Shown one piece after another: positions 7,772 to 16,203 of a DNA stretch of 64,000 bases (position 1 is its first letter; each line of letters starts with the position of its first letter). The notes under the pieces were generated by a model. It saw only the letters and a program-made list of their open reading frames with translations, was not told the DNA's origin and did no database searches. The DNA is from Chitinophagaceae bacterium. Lineage in GTDB: Bacteria; Bacteroidota; Bacteroidia; Chitinophagales; Chitinophagaceae. The stretch lies in contig JADKHN010000001.1 of the NCBI GenBank assembly GCA_016721725.1, forward strand, positions 744,001-808,000, read 5' to 3'. The position numbers were made by a program, and so were the translations under genes.

Positions 7772-10099
7772 ATGAAGTACCTGGATGAACTGAATGAACC
7801 ACAGAAAGAAGCCGTATTGCACAAGGACGGCCCGATCATGATCATCGCCGGCGCCGGCAGCGGAAAGACCAAGGTACTCACCAGCCGCATCGCCCACCTG
7901 ATGGGACATCACAAAGTGGATTCCTTTAACATCCTGGCCCTCACTTTTACCAATAAGGCCGCCGCTGAAATGAAAGAAAGGGTGGAGAGAACACTGGGCA
8001 ATACCGAAGCCCGCAATCTCTACATTGGCACTTTTCACAGCGTGTTCGCCCGGATCCTGCGGACCGAAGCCGGCAAACTGGGCTATCCCTCCAACTTCAC
8101 CATTTATGATACGGATGACGCGAAAAGCGTGGTGAAGACCGTGATCCACGAATTGGCGCTCGACGACAAACATTATAAACCCAACGTGGTCTATAACCGC
8201 ATTTCAGCGGCCAAGAACTCCTTGGTCGGTCCCGCAGAATACATCAACGACTGGGCCCTGCAGCAGGAAGACGCCCGTGCCAACCGGCCCGCCATCGGAC
8301 AGATCTACGACGCCTATGCCAAACGCTGTTTCAAGAACGGGGCCATGGACTTCGATGACCTGTTGTTTAAAATGTACCTGCTGCTGAAGAATTTTCCCGA
8401 TTCGCTCAGCAAGTACCAGCGCAAGTTCAAATACATCTTAATCGACGAGTACCAGGATACCAATCCCGCCCAGTACGAGATCATCAAACTGCTGGGCGCC
8501 ATGCACGAGAATGTCTGCGTGGTGGGTGACGACGCCCAAAGTATCTACAGTTTCCGGGGCGCCACCATTGAGAATATTCTGCAATTCCAAAAGGACTACG
8601 ACGAAGTGAAGCTGGTCAAGCTGGAACAGAACTACCGAAGCACCAAGAACATCCTGCATGTAGCCAACGAGATCATCGCCAACAACAAAAGCCAGATCGA
8701 GAAAAAACTGTTTACCGATAACGCCGAAGGTGAGAAGATCAGCCTGGTGCGCACCATGACCGACAATGATGAAGGGAAGATGGTGGCCGATACGATACAG
8801 GAACAAAAACTCCGGAACCATTATTTCAACCGCGATTTCGCCATACTCTACCGCACCAATGCGCAAAGCCGGAGTTTTGAGGAAGCCCTGCGGCGCATGG
8901 GGATCGCTTACCGCATCTACGGAGGCATCAGTTTTTACCAACGCAAGGAAGTGAAAGATTTCATCGCTTACTTAAGGCTCGTGGTGAACCCGCAGGATGA
9001 AGAAGCGCTGAAACGAATCATCAACTATCCCGCCCGGGGGATCGGCAAGACCACTCTCGACAAGGCCGTACTTTTCGCCAATGAAAAAGAACTCAGCCTC
9101 TGGGACATCCTTTGCAACGCATCGATCTACGGCTTCCGGAGCGGAACGCTGGAAGCGATCGACGGCTTTGTCACCACCATCAAGATGTTCCGCAGTGAGT
9201 TGGTCAAAAAGAACGCTTATGACCTCGCCGTATTGGTGGGTAAAAGCACCAATATCGTCAAGGAATTGTTCAACGACAAGACCACCGAAGGATTGGCCCG
9301 TTATGAGAACGTACAGGAATTACTGAACTCCATCAAGGAATTCACCGAGACCCCGATGAATGAGGAGGATGGCGAAGTGGGCGACAAGGGCCTGGGCAGC
9401 TACCTGCAACAGATCACCCTGCTCACCGATGCTGATGACGATAAGGACCCCGACAGTGACAGGGTGAAACTGATGACCATACACGCGGCGAAAGGGCTTG
9501 AATTCCCGGTGGTATTTGTGGGCGGACTGGAAGAGACACTGTTCCCCAACGCCATGTCCATCAATACCCGGGAGGAACTGGAGGAGGAAAGAAGGCTGTT
9601 CTATGTGGCCATCACAAGGGCCAAGCAAAGGCTCTGGCTCAGTTTTGCCAATGCCCGTTACCGCTTCGGACAGCTTCAGCAGAACGACCCCAGCCGTTTC
9701 CTGGAAGAGATCCCGGAACATTACCTGGAAAGGACCTATGCCGGGGGCGCCATGAAGAATTCCGGCAGTCCGTTCGGCAGCGCTTTTGAACGCATGAGCC
9801 GTGGCTTCGGGGGTTACCAACAACAAACCCGGGATCCAAAGCCACAAACATCGAAACCTTCTTATATCAACCCCGTGGCCCGTCCCACGGTAAAGGAACA
9901 TGTTCCTTCAGCCGATTTTGTGGCCAGTGATACCTCCAACCTCCAGCCCGGTCAAAAAGTGGAGCACCAGAAATTCGGTTTCGGGGAAGTACTGAAGATG
10001 GAAGGTGCCGCACACAATCCCATCGCAACCGTTAAATTTGAACTGAACGGGGAAAAGAAGATCATGCTGAACTATGCGAAGCTGAGGATCGTGGAGTAA
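7772..10099 (+). CDS. pcrA: UvrD/PcrA-type ATP-dependent DNA helicase
   Basis: A 775-residue superfamily 1A helicase, 3'-5' in this family, acting in nucleotide excision repair and clearance of stalled replication or transcription complexes. Motifs in order: Walker A GAGSGKTKVLTSR (about residue 28), GTFHSVFARILR, ILIDEYQDTNPAQYE (Walker B), VGDDAQSIYSFRGA, LEQNYRST, MTIHAAKGLEFPVVFVGG and FYVAITRAKQRLWL. The last 55 residues (GQKVEHQKFGFGEVLKMEG onward) form the Tudor-like domain by which PcrA/UvrD contacts RNA polymerase. The start is the ATG at 7772. The gene appears to be monocistronic. Confidence 0.95.
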   Translation: MKYLDELNEPQKEAVLHKDGPIMIIAGAGSGKTKVLTSRIAHLMGHHKVDSFNILALTFTNKAAAEMKERVERTLGNTEARNLYIGTFHSVFARILRTEAGKLGYPSNFTIYDTDDAKSVVKTVIHELALDDKHYKPNVVYNRISAAKNSLVGPAEYINDWALQQEDARANRPAIGQIYDAYAKRCFKNGAMDFDDLLFKMYLLLKNFPDSLSKYQRKFKYILIDEYQDTNPAQYEIIKLLGAMHENVCVVGDDAQSIYSFRGATIENILQFQKDYDEVKLVKLEQNYRSTKNILHVANEIIANNKSQIEKKLFTDNAEGEKISLVRTMTDNDEGKMVADTIQEQKLRNHYFNRDFAILYRTNAQSRSFEEALRRMGIAYRIYGGISFYQRKEVKDFIAYLRLVVNPQDEEALKRIINYPARGIGKTTLDKAVLFANEKELSLWDILCNASIYGFRSGTLEAIDGFVTTIKMFRSELVKKNAYDLAVLVGKSTNIVKELFNDKTTEGLARYENVQELLNSIKEFTETPMNEEDGEVGDKGLGSYLQQITLLTDADDDKDPDSDRVKLMTIHAAKGLEFPVVFVGGLEETLFPNAMSINTREELEEERRLFYVAITRAKQRLWLSFANARYRFGQLQQNDPSRFLEEIPEHYLERTYAGGAMKNSGSPFGSAFERMSRGFGGYQQQTRDPKPQTSKPSYINPVARPTVKEHVPSADFVASDTSNLQPGQKVEHQKFGFGEVLKMEGAAHNPIATVKFELNGEKKIMLNYAKLRIVE

Positions 10100-10175
10100 A
10101 CAGGATCTCAGAACATCCATTTTGAAAATGGGGCTCTTCGGGTTCCCCTTCAAAAAAATGTTTTTTATTTGCGTT

Positions 10176-10850
10176 ATGCAGCCGAATAACCGAATCACCA
10201 TCAAACGCCTGATTCACGAAGCCTGGCACACCATCACGCATGTGGAAGAAGGATTTTGGCGTACCATCATCGATCTGGCCATACGGCCGGGGAAAATGAT
10301 CCGTGAATATGTCCGGGGCCACCGGAAGCCATATCAGAAACCTTTCCCCTTTCTGTTCATCCTCACTACCCTCTATGCCCTGATCATCTACTGGCTGCAT
10401 TTCAGCGAAGGGGGACACCATTCCGAAGACATTACAGCCGATTTTCATTCCCGCTTCATCTCGAATGCCCGTTACCTGGAAGCCAAATACTACTCATGGC
10501 TGCATATCGGGCTCTTGCCGTTTTACGGCCTGATCAGCATGGTCCTGTTCCGGCAACTGAAATACAACTGGGCTGAATGGATGGTGGCCTGCTGTTACAT
10601 CATCTCATTCATACTCATCTTGCTCATCCCTTACCAGATCGCCAATAAGTTCCTGGATTTCAGTAATGCCGCCAATTTTTATATACAATTCATCATCATT
10701 TCCGGTTATTCCATCATCGTCACTTACGAGTTGGTGCCCGGCAGGATCAGGTCTCTTGTAGTGCTGCAAACTTTCCTATGGTGCTTGTCTATTTTCGCCC
10801 TTTTCCTTTACACCGTACAGGGAATCGCCTGGCTGGTCACGACAAAATGA
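10176..10850 (+). CDS. DUF3667 domain-containing membrane protein
   Basis: A protein of about 224 residues. The N-terminal half matches DUF3667 (ITIKRLIHEAWHTITHVEEG, then RTIIDLAIRPGKMIREYVRG and RKPYQKPFPFLFI). About five hydrophobic helices follow. These are inner-membrane proteins common in Bacteroidota; their function is unknown. I prefer the ATG at 10176 (MQPNNRIT) because the domain begins there; an upstream in-frame ATG at 10122 would add 18 hydrophobic residues. Confidence 0.8.
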   Translation: MQPNNRITIKRLIHEAWHTITHVEEGFWRTIIDLAIRPGKMIREYVRGHRKPYQKPFPFLFILTTLYALIIYWLHFSEGGHHSEDITADFHSRFISNARYLEAKYYSWLHIGLLPFYGLISMVLFRQLKYNWAEWMVACCYIISFILILLIPYQIANKFLDFSNAANFYIQFIIISGYSIIVTYELVPGRIRSLVVLQTFLWCLSIFALFLYTVQGIAWLVTTK

Positions 10851-10983
10851 ACCGCGCCCGTAAAAATGCGGAATCAGATCTTCCCATGAGATAAAAGGCC
10901 CGGCATTGGGTCCTGATCAGGCCCTCCTTATACAAAGAACCTGCTCTTTCCTGTTTTCGTAAACAATCCAAAGGGCTAATTTG

Positions 10984-10991
10984 TATCTTTG
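10984..10991 (+). promoter_or_regulatory. Promoter -7 element of the Nfu gene
   Basis: TATCTTTG matches TAnnTTTG exactly and lies 18 bases before the ATG at 11010, predicting a short leader. No clear TTG -33 element sits 19-21 bases upstream. Confidence 0.5.
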
Positions 10992-11009
10992 TGCTTTAAA
11001 AACGTCACC

Positions 11010-11609
11010 ATGATCAAGACAGGCAACCCCGTCATCAGCATCTATACCGAGATGACCCCCAACCCGGAAACGATGAAATTCGTAGCCAACAAGCTGCTTT
11101 ACCCGGGCAAGAGCATCGACCTGGCCGATGAGGCGAGCGCCAAGCCTTCGCCGCTGGCGCAGGAGCTGTTCACTTTCCCATTTATCAAATCCGTTTTCAT
11201 CGCCAGCAATTTCATCACCCTGACCAAGACGGGTGAGACCGAGGACTGGCAGGACGTGATCCCGACGATCAAACAATTCCTGAAAGAGTACCTTGAAGAG
11301 GGCAAGGTGGTGGTTAATGAAGAGGAGGTGGCCGCCATGAAGACCGAAAGCAGCAATACTGTAAGCGCGGATGATGATGATGTGGTGAAGCGCATCAAGG
11401 AACTGCTCGAAAACTATGTGAAGCCCGCCGTTGAAATGGACGGGGGCGCCATACAATTCAAAAGTTATGAGGATGGCCGCGTAAACCTGATGATGCAGGG
11501 ATCCTGCAGCGGCTGCCCGTCTTCCATGATCACCCTGAAGGCCGGCATCGAGGGCATGATGAAAAGGATGATCCCCGAAGTGAAAGAGGTTGTGGCTGAA
11601 GCGGAGTAG
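11010..11609 (+). CDS. nfu: Nfu-type iron-sulfur cluster scaffold protein
   Basis: A 199-residue two-domain protein. Residues 8-95 (SIYTEMTPNPETMKFVANK onward) form the Nfu N-terminal domain. Residues 122-198 are a NifU C-terminal domain with the cluster-binding CxxC at C166 and C169 (MQGSCSGCPSS). Such proteins carry a 4Fe-4S cluster to target apoproteins in the cytoplasm. The start is ATG 11010, seven codons inside the longest open frame, because the conserved domain begins there and a -7 promoter element precedes it. Two acidic, repeat-poor linkers separate the domains. Confidence 0.92.
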   Translation: MIKTGNPVISIYTEMTPNPETMKFVANKLLYPGKSIDLADEASAKPSPLAQELFTFPFIKSVFIASNFITLTKTGETEDWQDVIPTIKQFLKEYLEEGKVVVNEEEVAAMKTESSNTVSADDDDVVKRIKELLENYVKPAVEMDGGAIQFKSYEDGRVNLMMQGSCSGCPSSMITLKAGIEGMMKRMIPEVKEVVAEAE

Positions 11610-11615
11610 TTGGGG

Positions 11616-11660
11616 GTTAGAGGTTGAAAGTTGGAGGTTGGAGGTTGAAAGTTGAAAGTT
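11616..11660 (+). repeat. Heptanucleotide tandem repeat (GTTRRAR)
   Basis: Six consecutive 7-base units of the form GTTRRAR (GTTAGAG, GTTGAAA, GTTGGAG twice, GTTGAAA twice) plus a trailing GTT. It begins seven bases after the Nfu stop codon. It resembles the short tandemly repeated heptamers known from several bacterial groups. Confidence 0.8.
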
Positions 11661-11743
11661 AAGCACTTCGGTAAATGAGGTGCTTTTGTTTTTCAGAACG
11701 TTGACCTGGCTGTACCGAGATTATTTGTTCGTAGATTTGAACA

Positions 11744-12361
11744 ATGCAGGCGAGGAATCTCAGTATCATTTCCCTGGTAACCGTGGCGCTATGTTTTTTC
11801 AGTTGCTCCGTAAGCAATAATCCCCTGCGCAGGCAGATCAAAGGCCTGCTGAACGGAACGATCAAGGACGATACCAGTTTTATCTATGTATTACCTTTTG
11901 AAAATAACCAGGCCCACTTGCTGGTTCAGGGTTATTTCGGAAAATTCTCCCATAAGGAAAGGGCGGCGCTGGATTTCAAGATGAAGTCCGGCACCAAGGT
12001 ACTTGCAGCCCGCGACGGTGTGGTGATCCGGGTGAAGGAAGACGGGGAAAAAGGCGGACTCAAAAAGAAATACCGCAGCCAGGGCAACAACATCGTGATC
12101 CGGCATGCTGACAGTTCGCGCAGTGGCTACTGGCACCTGCAAAAAGACGGCGCCCTGGTCAATATGGGTGATTCGGTGAAACAGGGACAGGTGATCGGCC
12201 TCAGCGGCAATACCGGGTATACTTCCGGACCGCACCTGCACTTCATCGTTTGGACCTCCGCCATGAACCGGCAATGGCAGCAGGTGGCCACCCGTTTTAT
12301 CACCAGCAAAGGCATCAAGTACCTGCGGCCCTGGAAATGGTATCGCAGTCTGAATCCATAA
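11744..12361 (+). CDS. M23 family metallopeptidase lipoprotein
   Basis: A 205-residue protein with a signal peptide and a lipobox-like FFSC near residue 20, so probably an envelope lipoprotein. The LytM domain spans about residues 60-185. It keeps the zinc-site pattern: His and Asp in FSHKERAALDF, YWHL, and the HxH in TSGPHLHFIVW. Such enzymes cut peptidoglycan cross-bridges or act as activators of amidases. The pnuC gene begins nine bases after its stop, so it may share a transcript with the NAD-salvage genes without being related in function. Confidence 0.88.
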   Translation: MQARNLSIISLVTVALCFFSCSVSNNPLRRQIKGLLNGTIKDDTSFIYVLPFENNQAHLLVQGYFGKFSHKERAALDFKMKSGTKVLAARDGVVIRVKEDGEKGGLKKKYRSQGNNIVIRHADSSRSGYWHLQKDGALVNMGDSVKQGQVIGLSGNTGYTSGPHLHFIVWTSAMNRQWQQVATRFITSKGIKYLRPWKWYRSLNP

Positions 12362-12369
12362 ATAAAACC

Positions 12370-13086
12370 ATGACAGAGATCTGGCAACAGTTTATTCACG
12401 ACCTGCAGCAGACCACCTGGTACGAGTACCTGGCGGTAGCGGCGGGCATCGCCAGTGTGTGGTACAGCAGGCGCGAGAATATCCTGGTCTACCCTGTTGG
12501 ACTCATCAATACCATCATTTACGTTTATATCAGCATCCAGGGCAGTTTATTCGGAGAGGCCGGCGTCAATTTTTATTATACCGTGATGAGCATCATCGGA
12601 TGGATCATGTGGCTGAAGAAGGACACAAGGCACGAGATCGTCCTGCACATCACCCGTTCCAACCGGAAAGAGTGGTTGCATCACCTGGGGTTCTTCGGTT
12701 TCTTTTATATCGCCATTTACCTTGTGCTCAGTTATTTTAAATCGCAGTTTTACGAAGGCGTGATCCCCTGGGCGGATGCATTCGCCAGCGCCACCGCTTT
12801 CACCGGCATGTGGCTGATGACAAAGAAGAAAGTGGAAAGCTGGTACTGGTGGATCGCCACGAATATCGCATCCATACCCCTCTATTTTGTTAAACATTAT
12901 GTGTTCACCAGTGTTTATTATCTGATCCTGCTGGTGATGGCCGTAGCCGGGTTACTGGAATGGACGAAAAGGGAAAAGGAAAAACCAATTGTGCCGTCTG
13001 TGTTGAAAAGGGGCTTGCAATGCCCAGGGTTGAATGGCCCGGTTGCATGGTCTCGGCTTGCACGGCCTTCAGGCCGGAATCCATAA
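12370..13086 (+). CDS. pnuC: PnuC-type nicotinamide riboside transporter
   Basis: A 238-residue inner-membrane protein with about seven helices. The family blocks YEYLAVAAGIASVWYSRREN, PVGLINTIIYVYI and the repeated WYWWIATNIASIPLYF segment match PnuC. PnuC carries nicotinamide riboside by facilitated diffusion; the NadR-type kinase two genes downstream supports this over the thiamine-specific PnuT. I chose ATG 12370. The last roughly 30 residues (from about KPIVPSVLKRG) are not hydrophobic, are Arg/Gly/Pro-rich and are encoded by palindromic DNA, so the usual C-terminus has probably been extended by a repeat element. Confidence 0.88.
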   Translation: MTEIWQQFIHDLQQTTWYEYLAVAAGIASVWYSRRENILVYPVGLINTIIYVYISIQGSLFGEAGVNFYYTVMSIIGWIMWLKKDTRHEIVLHITRSNRKEWLHHLGFFGFFYIAIYLVLSYFKSQFYEGVIPWADAFASATAFTGMWLMTKKKVESWYWWIATNIASIPLYFVKHYVFTSVYYLILLVMAVAGLLEWTKREKEKPIVPSVLKRGLQCPGLNGPVAWSRLARPSGRNP

Positions 13087-13118
13087 AAAGATAAAACCGG
13101 GCTTTAGCCCCATTTTTA
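13005..13118 (+). repeat. REP-like palindromic segment at the pnuC 3' end
   Basis: The stretch contains the palindromes GGCCTTCAGGCC (about 13062-13073) and GGGCTTTAGCCC (about 13099-13110); the latter is followed by ATTTTT. It covers the last codons of pnuC and the gap to the next gene. The base composition and palindromes differ from the coding sequence around it. Confidence 0.45.
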
Positions 13119-13129
13119 AATATCACCAA

Positions 13130-13309
13130 ATGATGAGAAACAAGACCATATGGTTGTTCATCAAGGCCCTCTTCGTGCTGGCCATCTCTTTTCATTTTTA
13201 TTATTACCCGCCGACCGACCCGTTCCGGAAATGGTTTCGCATCATCCTCATCTCCGTTTTCACCATCTCCCTGCTGATCGACGGTTATAAATTCAGTAAA
13301 CGCAAATGA
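13130..13309 (+). CDS. Small two-helix membrane protein (59 residues)
   Basis: A short protein with two hydrophobic stretches (about residues 6-24 and 36-50) and a basic tail GYKFSKRK. It begins at ATG 13130 and overlaps the NadR-type kinase start by ATGA at 13306, a strong sign of real translation. It sits between a nicotinamide riboside permease and the kinase that traps its substrate. I do not recognise a family; an accessory role in the cassette is inference. Confidence 0.6.
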   Translation: MMRNKTIWLFIKALFVLAISFHFYYYPPTDPFRKWFRIILISVFTISLLIDGYKFSKRK

Positions 13310-13863
13310 AGAAGATCGTCGTCATCGGACCCGAATCCACCGGCAAGAGCATGCTCTGTGAAAAACTGGCGGCTCATTATCAAACTAACTGGGTGAAGGA
13401 ATATGCCCGGGAATACCTGCTGCAGCATGGAAAGGATTATTCGTTCGAGGACCTGCTGACGATCGCCAAAGGACAGATTGAGGGAGAAGATTCAATAGCC
13501 GGCAGTAGGCAGTTGGCAGTTGGCAACCAGGATCTCAACAATCCCAACCTTCTTTTCATCGATACCGACCTGTATGTTATGAAGGTCTGGTGCGAATTCG
13601 TTTTCGGCAAATGCCATCACTGGATCCTGAACCGGATCGTTGACCGGAAATATGACCTCTACCTGCTCTGCCATCCTGATCTTCCCTGGGTAAAGGATGA
13701 ATTACGGGAATACCCCGACCAGCGCACCAGGGAGACCCTGTTCCATCATTATAAAGACATCATGGTGAATCAGGGTGTTCCCTGGGTGGAAATAAAGGGC
13801 AACTACGCGGAGCGATTGGATAAGGCGGTGGAAGCGGTTGCTGAATTAATGGATAAGGGATAA
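13306..13863 (+). CDS. nadR: NadR-type ATP-binding kinase (ribosylnicotinamide kinase-like)
   Basis: A 185-residue P-loop protein. The Walker A GPESTGKSMLCEKLAAHY is at residues 7-24, followed by WVKEYAREYL and IDTDLYVMKVWCEFVFG, as in the kinase domain of NadR. NadR-type kinases phosphorylate nicotinamide riboside to NMN. The adenylyltransferase and regulatory domains of enterobacterial NadR are absent, which is usual in this phylum. Residues around 63-77 (IAGSRQLAVGNQDL) are encoded by an in-frame heptamer repeat and look like an insertion in a surface loop. Overlap with the upstream gene and pnuC nearby support NAD salvage. Confidence 0.85.
   Translation: MKKIVVIGPESTGKSMLCEKLAAHYQTNWVKEYAREYLLQHGKDYSFEDLLTIAKGQIEGEDSIAGSRQLAVGNQDLNNPNLLFIDTDLYVMKVWCEFVFGKCHHWILNRIVDRKYDLYLLCHPDLPWVKDELREYPDQRTRETLFHHYKDIMVNQGVPWVEIKGNYAERLDKAVEAVAELMDKG
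13501..13528 (+). repeat. Heptanucleotide tandem repeat inside a coding region
   Basis: Four consecutive 7-base units (GGCAGTA, GGCAGTT, GGCAGTT, GGCAACC) lie within the NadR-type kinase gene and encode part of the SRQLAVGNQ segment without breaking the frame. Confidence 0.75.
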
Positions 13864-13966
13864 CTGAAAATGGATAATATATTCAACCCGTTGAAATAGT
13901 CAATTCAGAATTACTCATCGACCCGAAAGAATTATCCATTATCCATGACTTCAATTATCCATTACC
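13848..13966. repeat. Inverted arrays of a TGGATAA/ATTATCC heptamer
   Basis: The left arm, overlapping the kinase stop codon, contains ATGGATAAGGGATAA and ATGGATAAT. The right arm (13929-13966) holds ATTATCCATTATCCAT and ATTATCCATTA and reaches the stop of the convergent mtgA gene. The arms are imperfectly complementary and could form a long hairpin between the two convergent genes, possibly serving as a terminator for both. Confidence 0.65.
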
Positions 13967-14861
13967 TGATGATCTCCTGTACATCCGGATCCCCCTCCAG
14001 GTTATTCATCTGGCGCATGATATCATCGTAGCGGCCGGCCACATAGGCACTCAACGGTTTCACCGTATACTTCTTGGGATTGGGCAAACAGGCTGCGATC
14101 TGTGCGGCCTCACCCCGGGTAAGGTCTTTCGCGTCCTTATTGAAATATTTTCTGGCGGCGGCCTGCACACCGAATACGCCCCGTCCCGTTTCAGCTATAT
14201 TCAGATAACGTTCCAGGATCGTGCGTTTGGTCCAGACCCCTTCAATGGTGAAGGTGAAGAAAACCTCCAGCCCCTTCCTGAAAAAACCTCCGCCCTGGAA
14301 AAGGAAGACATTCTTGGCCACCTGCTGGCTGATGGTGCTGGCGCCCCGTATTTTATTGGGATGACGTTTATTGTATTTCATGGCCAGCTTGATGGCCTTG
14401 AGGTCGAAGCCGTCGTGGTCGGGAAAGAGCTGGTCCTCGCTGGCGATCACGGCAAGTTTGATGTTGGGGCCCATCTCCTGATACGAAATATAATCACGCT
14501 GCAAGCCGTTTCCCTTTACCAGGCTGACCACCTGCGTAATGGTGATGAGGGGGTTGAACAGGATCCCCAGTAAGACATAAAGTGTGGAAGAGATATAAAC
14601 GATATAAAAGACCTCTTTCAATATCCCCGCGATCCTGTTCACAAGACTGATCTTGCGTAACCAGATCCAATAGATCAAAGCCGCCAGGATCAAAACCCCT
14701 GATACGATCAACACTTTTGTCTGCAGGTGTTGCACCGGGAAATGTTCAACCGGGAATTTACGGATGATGAAATACAGGAACCAGCCCAGGTGAAGAAGAA
14801 AGACCCAGAAGAAGATCTTCTTCATGATCTTCCAGATTTTTTTCAATGTCTCTTTGTTCAT
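13962..14861 (-). CDS. mtgA: Monofunctional biosynthetic peptidoglycan transglycosylase
   Basis: A 299-residue membrane-anchored GT51 enzyme. Hydrophobic segments lie in the first 115 residues, one more than in the classical E. coli MtgA. The catalytic domain starts near residue 130 with the glutamate-containing AVIASEDQLFPDHDGFD, followed by RGASTISQQVAKN, ERYLNIAETGRGVFGVQAAA and LTRGEAAQIAACLPNP. It polymerises lipid II into glycan strands outside the membrane. There is no transpeptidase domain. It may be co-transcribed with the upstream unknown protein 27 bases away. Confidence 0.92.
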   Translation of the reverse strand: MNKETLKKIWKIMKKIFFWVFLLHLGWFLYFIIRKFPVEHFPVQHLQTKVLIVSGVLILAALIYWIWLRKISLVNRIAGILKEVFYIVYISSTLYVLLGILFNPLITITQVVSLVKGNGLQRDYISYQEMGPNIKLAVIASEDQLFPDHDGFDLKAIKLAMKYNKRHPNKIRGASTISQQVAKNVFLFQGGGFFRKGLEVFFTFTIEGVWTKRTILERYLNIAETGRGVFGVQAAARKYFNKDAKDLTRGEAAQIAACLPNPKKYTVKPLSAYVAGRYDDIMRQMNNLEGDPDVQEIIR

Positions 14862-14888
14862 GGTTGAAGTAAAGGTTAAAACTAAGAT

Positions 14889-15443
14889 TTAGTTCTTAAC
14901 CGGCGCAACCCCCATATAAACCAACCGGTATTTCCTGCCGATAATGATGCCGCTGCTTTTACCCTTCATCATGAAATAACCTGCAACGGCCAGGGCGGCC
15001 GAGGCAATGAGGAGTGGTGCGCTGAACCTGGCACGGTCGACTAGGAACACCACCCCGCTGGCGAGTACAAGCACGGAGCCTCCGCCAAAAAGCGCGGCGC
15101 CGCTTCCACGCATATTGAATGATTTTTTTTCTTTCCTGCCGATGACGGCGACCTGGTTGTAGTGATAGGCGAAATGATAACTCCCCAGGGTATCCAGGAT
15201 ATAGGTACCAAAGGTCGTGGGCAGGTATTGGGTGATGAATTCCCGGAGGTACAGGGTGTCGTTCCTGATCTTTTCGATCAGGGCATCGCGGTAAGCCCCG
15301 GTATTGGACGTGAAGGCGATATTGGTTCCGGCATAATAGGTTTCGATCGTTTTACTCCTTTTCTTGAGAAGGATAAAATCGGAAGACTGCGCTTCGGTAA
15401 TCAGGCTGATGCAAAGACTGGTCAAAAGTAAAACTGACTTCAT
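14889..15443 (-). CDS. Exported membrane-associated protein of unknown function
   Basis: A 184-residue protein with an N-terminal signal peptide (MKSVLLLTSLCISLITEAQS) and two hydrophobic stretches near residues 110-130 and 137-158, then a basic KGKSSGIIIGRKYRL end. I do not recognise the family. The first half (TYYAGTNIAFTSNTGAYRDA) resembles beta-rich exported Bacteroidota proteins. It lies between the LysE exporter and mtgA on the same strand. Confidence 0.65.
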   Translation of the reverse strand: MKSVLLLTSLCISLITEAQSSDFILLKKRSKTIETYYAGTNIAFTSNTGAYRDALIEKIRNDTLYLREFITQYLPTTFGTYILDTLGSYHFAYHYNQVAVIGRKEKKSFNMRGSGAALFGGGSVLVLASGVVFLVDRARFSAPLLIASAALAVAGYFMMKGKSSGIIIGRKYRLVYMGVAPVKN

Positions 15444-15487
15444 GGTGTAAAATAAAAAACGGCCCCTGGCCGGGCGAATAAATCCTG

Positions 15488-16147
15488 TTAATCTTTCATC
15501 AATGTGTAGAAAATCCCGCTCAGTATGGCGGTGCCGAAAATGAGGTAAAGGATCCCTGATATCCGGTTGATGAGGAGGATGTTCCGGTCGCTCAGTTTTT
15601 TCCCGATGGAACCGGCGCCCAGCACTTTACCGATATCACTCAGCATATTCACCCCCAGACAGGTGCAGAACACCATGATCCTTTCCTTGAAATTGTACAC
15701 CGTGGCCAGGGAAGCGGCCATGATCACCCAAAAGGAAATGACCGCCGGGTTGAGGGTGTTGATGATGAAGCCGGAACTGAAAATGGCGAAATAATTGGTC
15801 CGCTTACCCTGCGGCGTTATCTCATCGCCCGCGATCTCCACCGGTTCCTGCAATTTGCGGGGCGGGATCTTTTTCAGGAAGGTGAAGTAGATGCCCATGC
15901 CGATCAGGAACAAACTGCCGGCGATGCCGATGGGTATCTTGAAATGAAGGAGGGTCTTCACGGCTTCGGAGAATCCGTTGCTGAGGATGATCCAGATGAT
16001 GTCGCTGAGCCATACCCCGGCGATGAAACTGAAACCGCCGCGGCGCCCGTGATTGATGCTTTGCTTGATAATGGTAAAAATGACGGGACCCACCGAGAAG
16101 ATGAGCAACAAACTAATGGCCAGGCCCTTTAAAAATGCATCGGTCAT
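15488..16147 (-). CDS. LysE family translocator
   Basis: A 219-residue inner-membrane protein with about six helices. The opening AFLKGLAISLLLIFSVGPVI is the characteristic LysE/RhtB start with its SVGP motif. NTLNPAVISFWVIMAASL (about residues 131-148) is the second conserved block. The family exports amino acids or related small molecules; the substrate is not determinable here. Confidence 0.87.
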   Translation of the reverse strand: MTDAFLKGLAISLLLIFSVGPVIFTIIKQSINHGRRGGFSFIAGVWLSDIIWIILSNGFSEAVKTLLHFKIPIGIAGSLFLIGMGIYFTFLKKIPPRKLQEPVEIAGDEITPQGKRTNYFAIFSSGFIINTLNPAVISFWVIMAASLATVYNFKERIMVFCTCLGVNMLSDIGKVLGAGSIGKKLSDRNILLINRISGILYLIFGTAILSGIFYTLMKD

Positions 16148-16203
16148 GCAGTAGGATCTTTTTAGGCCTGAAGGTAGGCGGCTGTCCGTTCATTCATAAA
16201 CGA

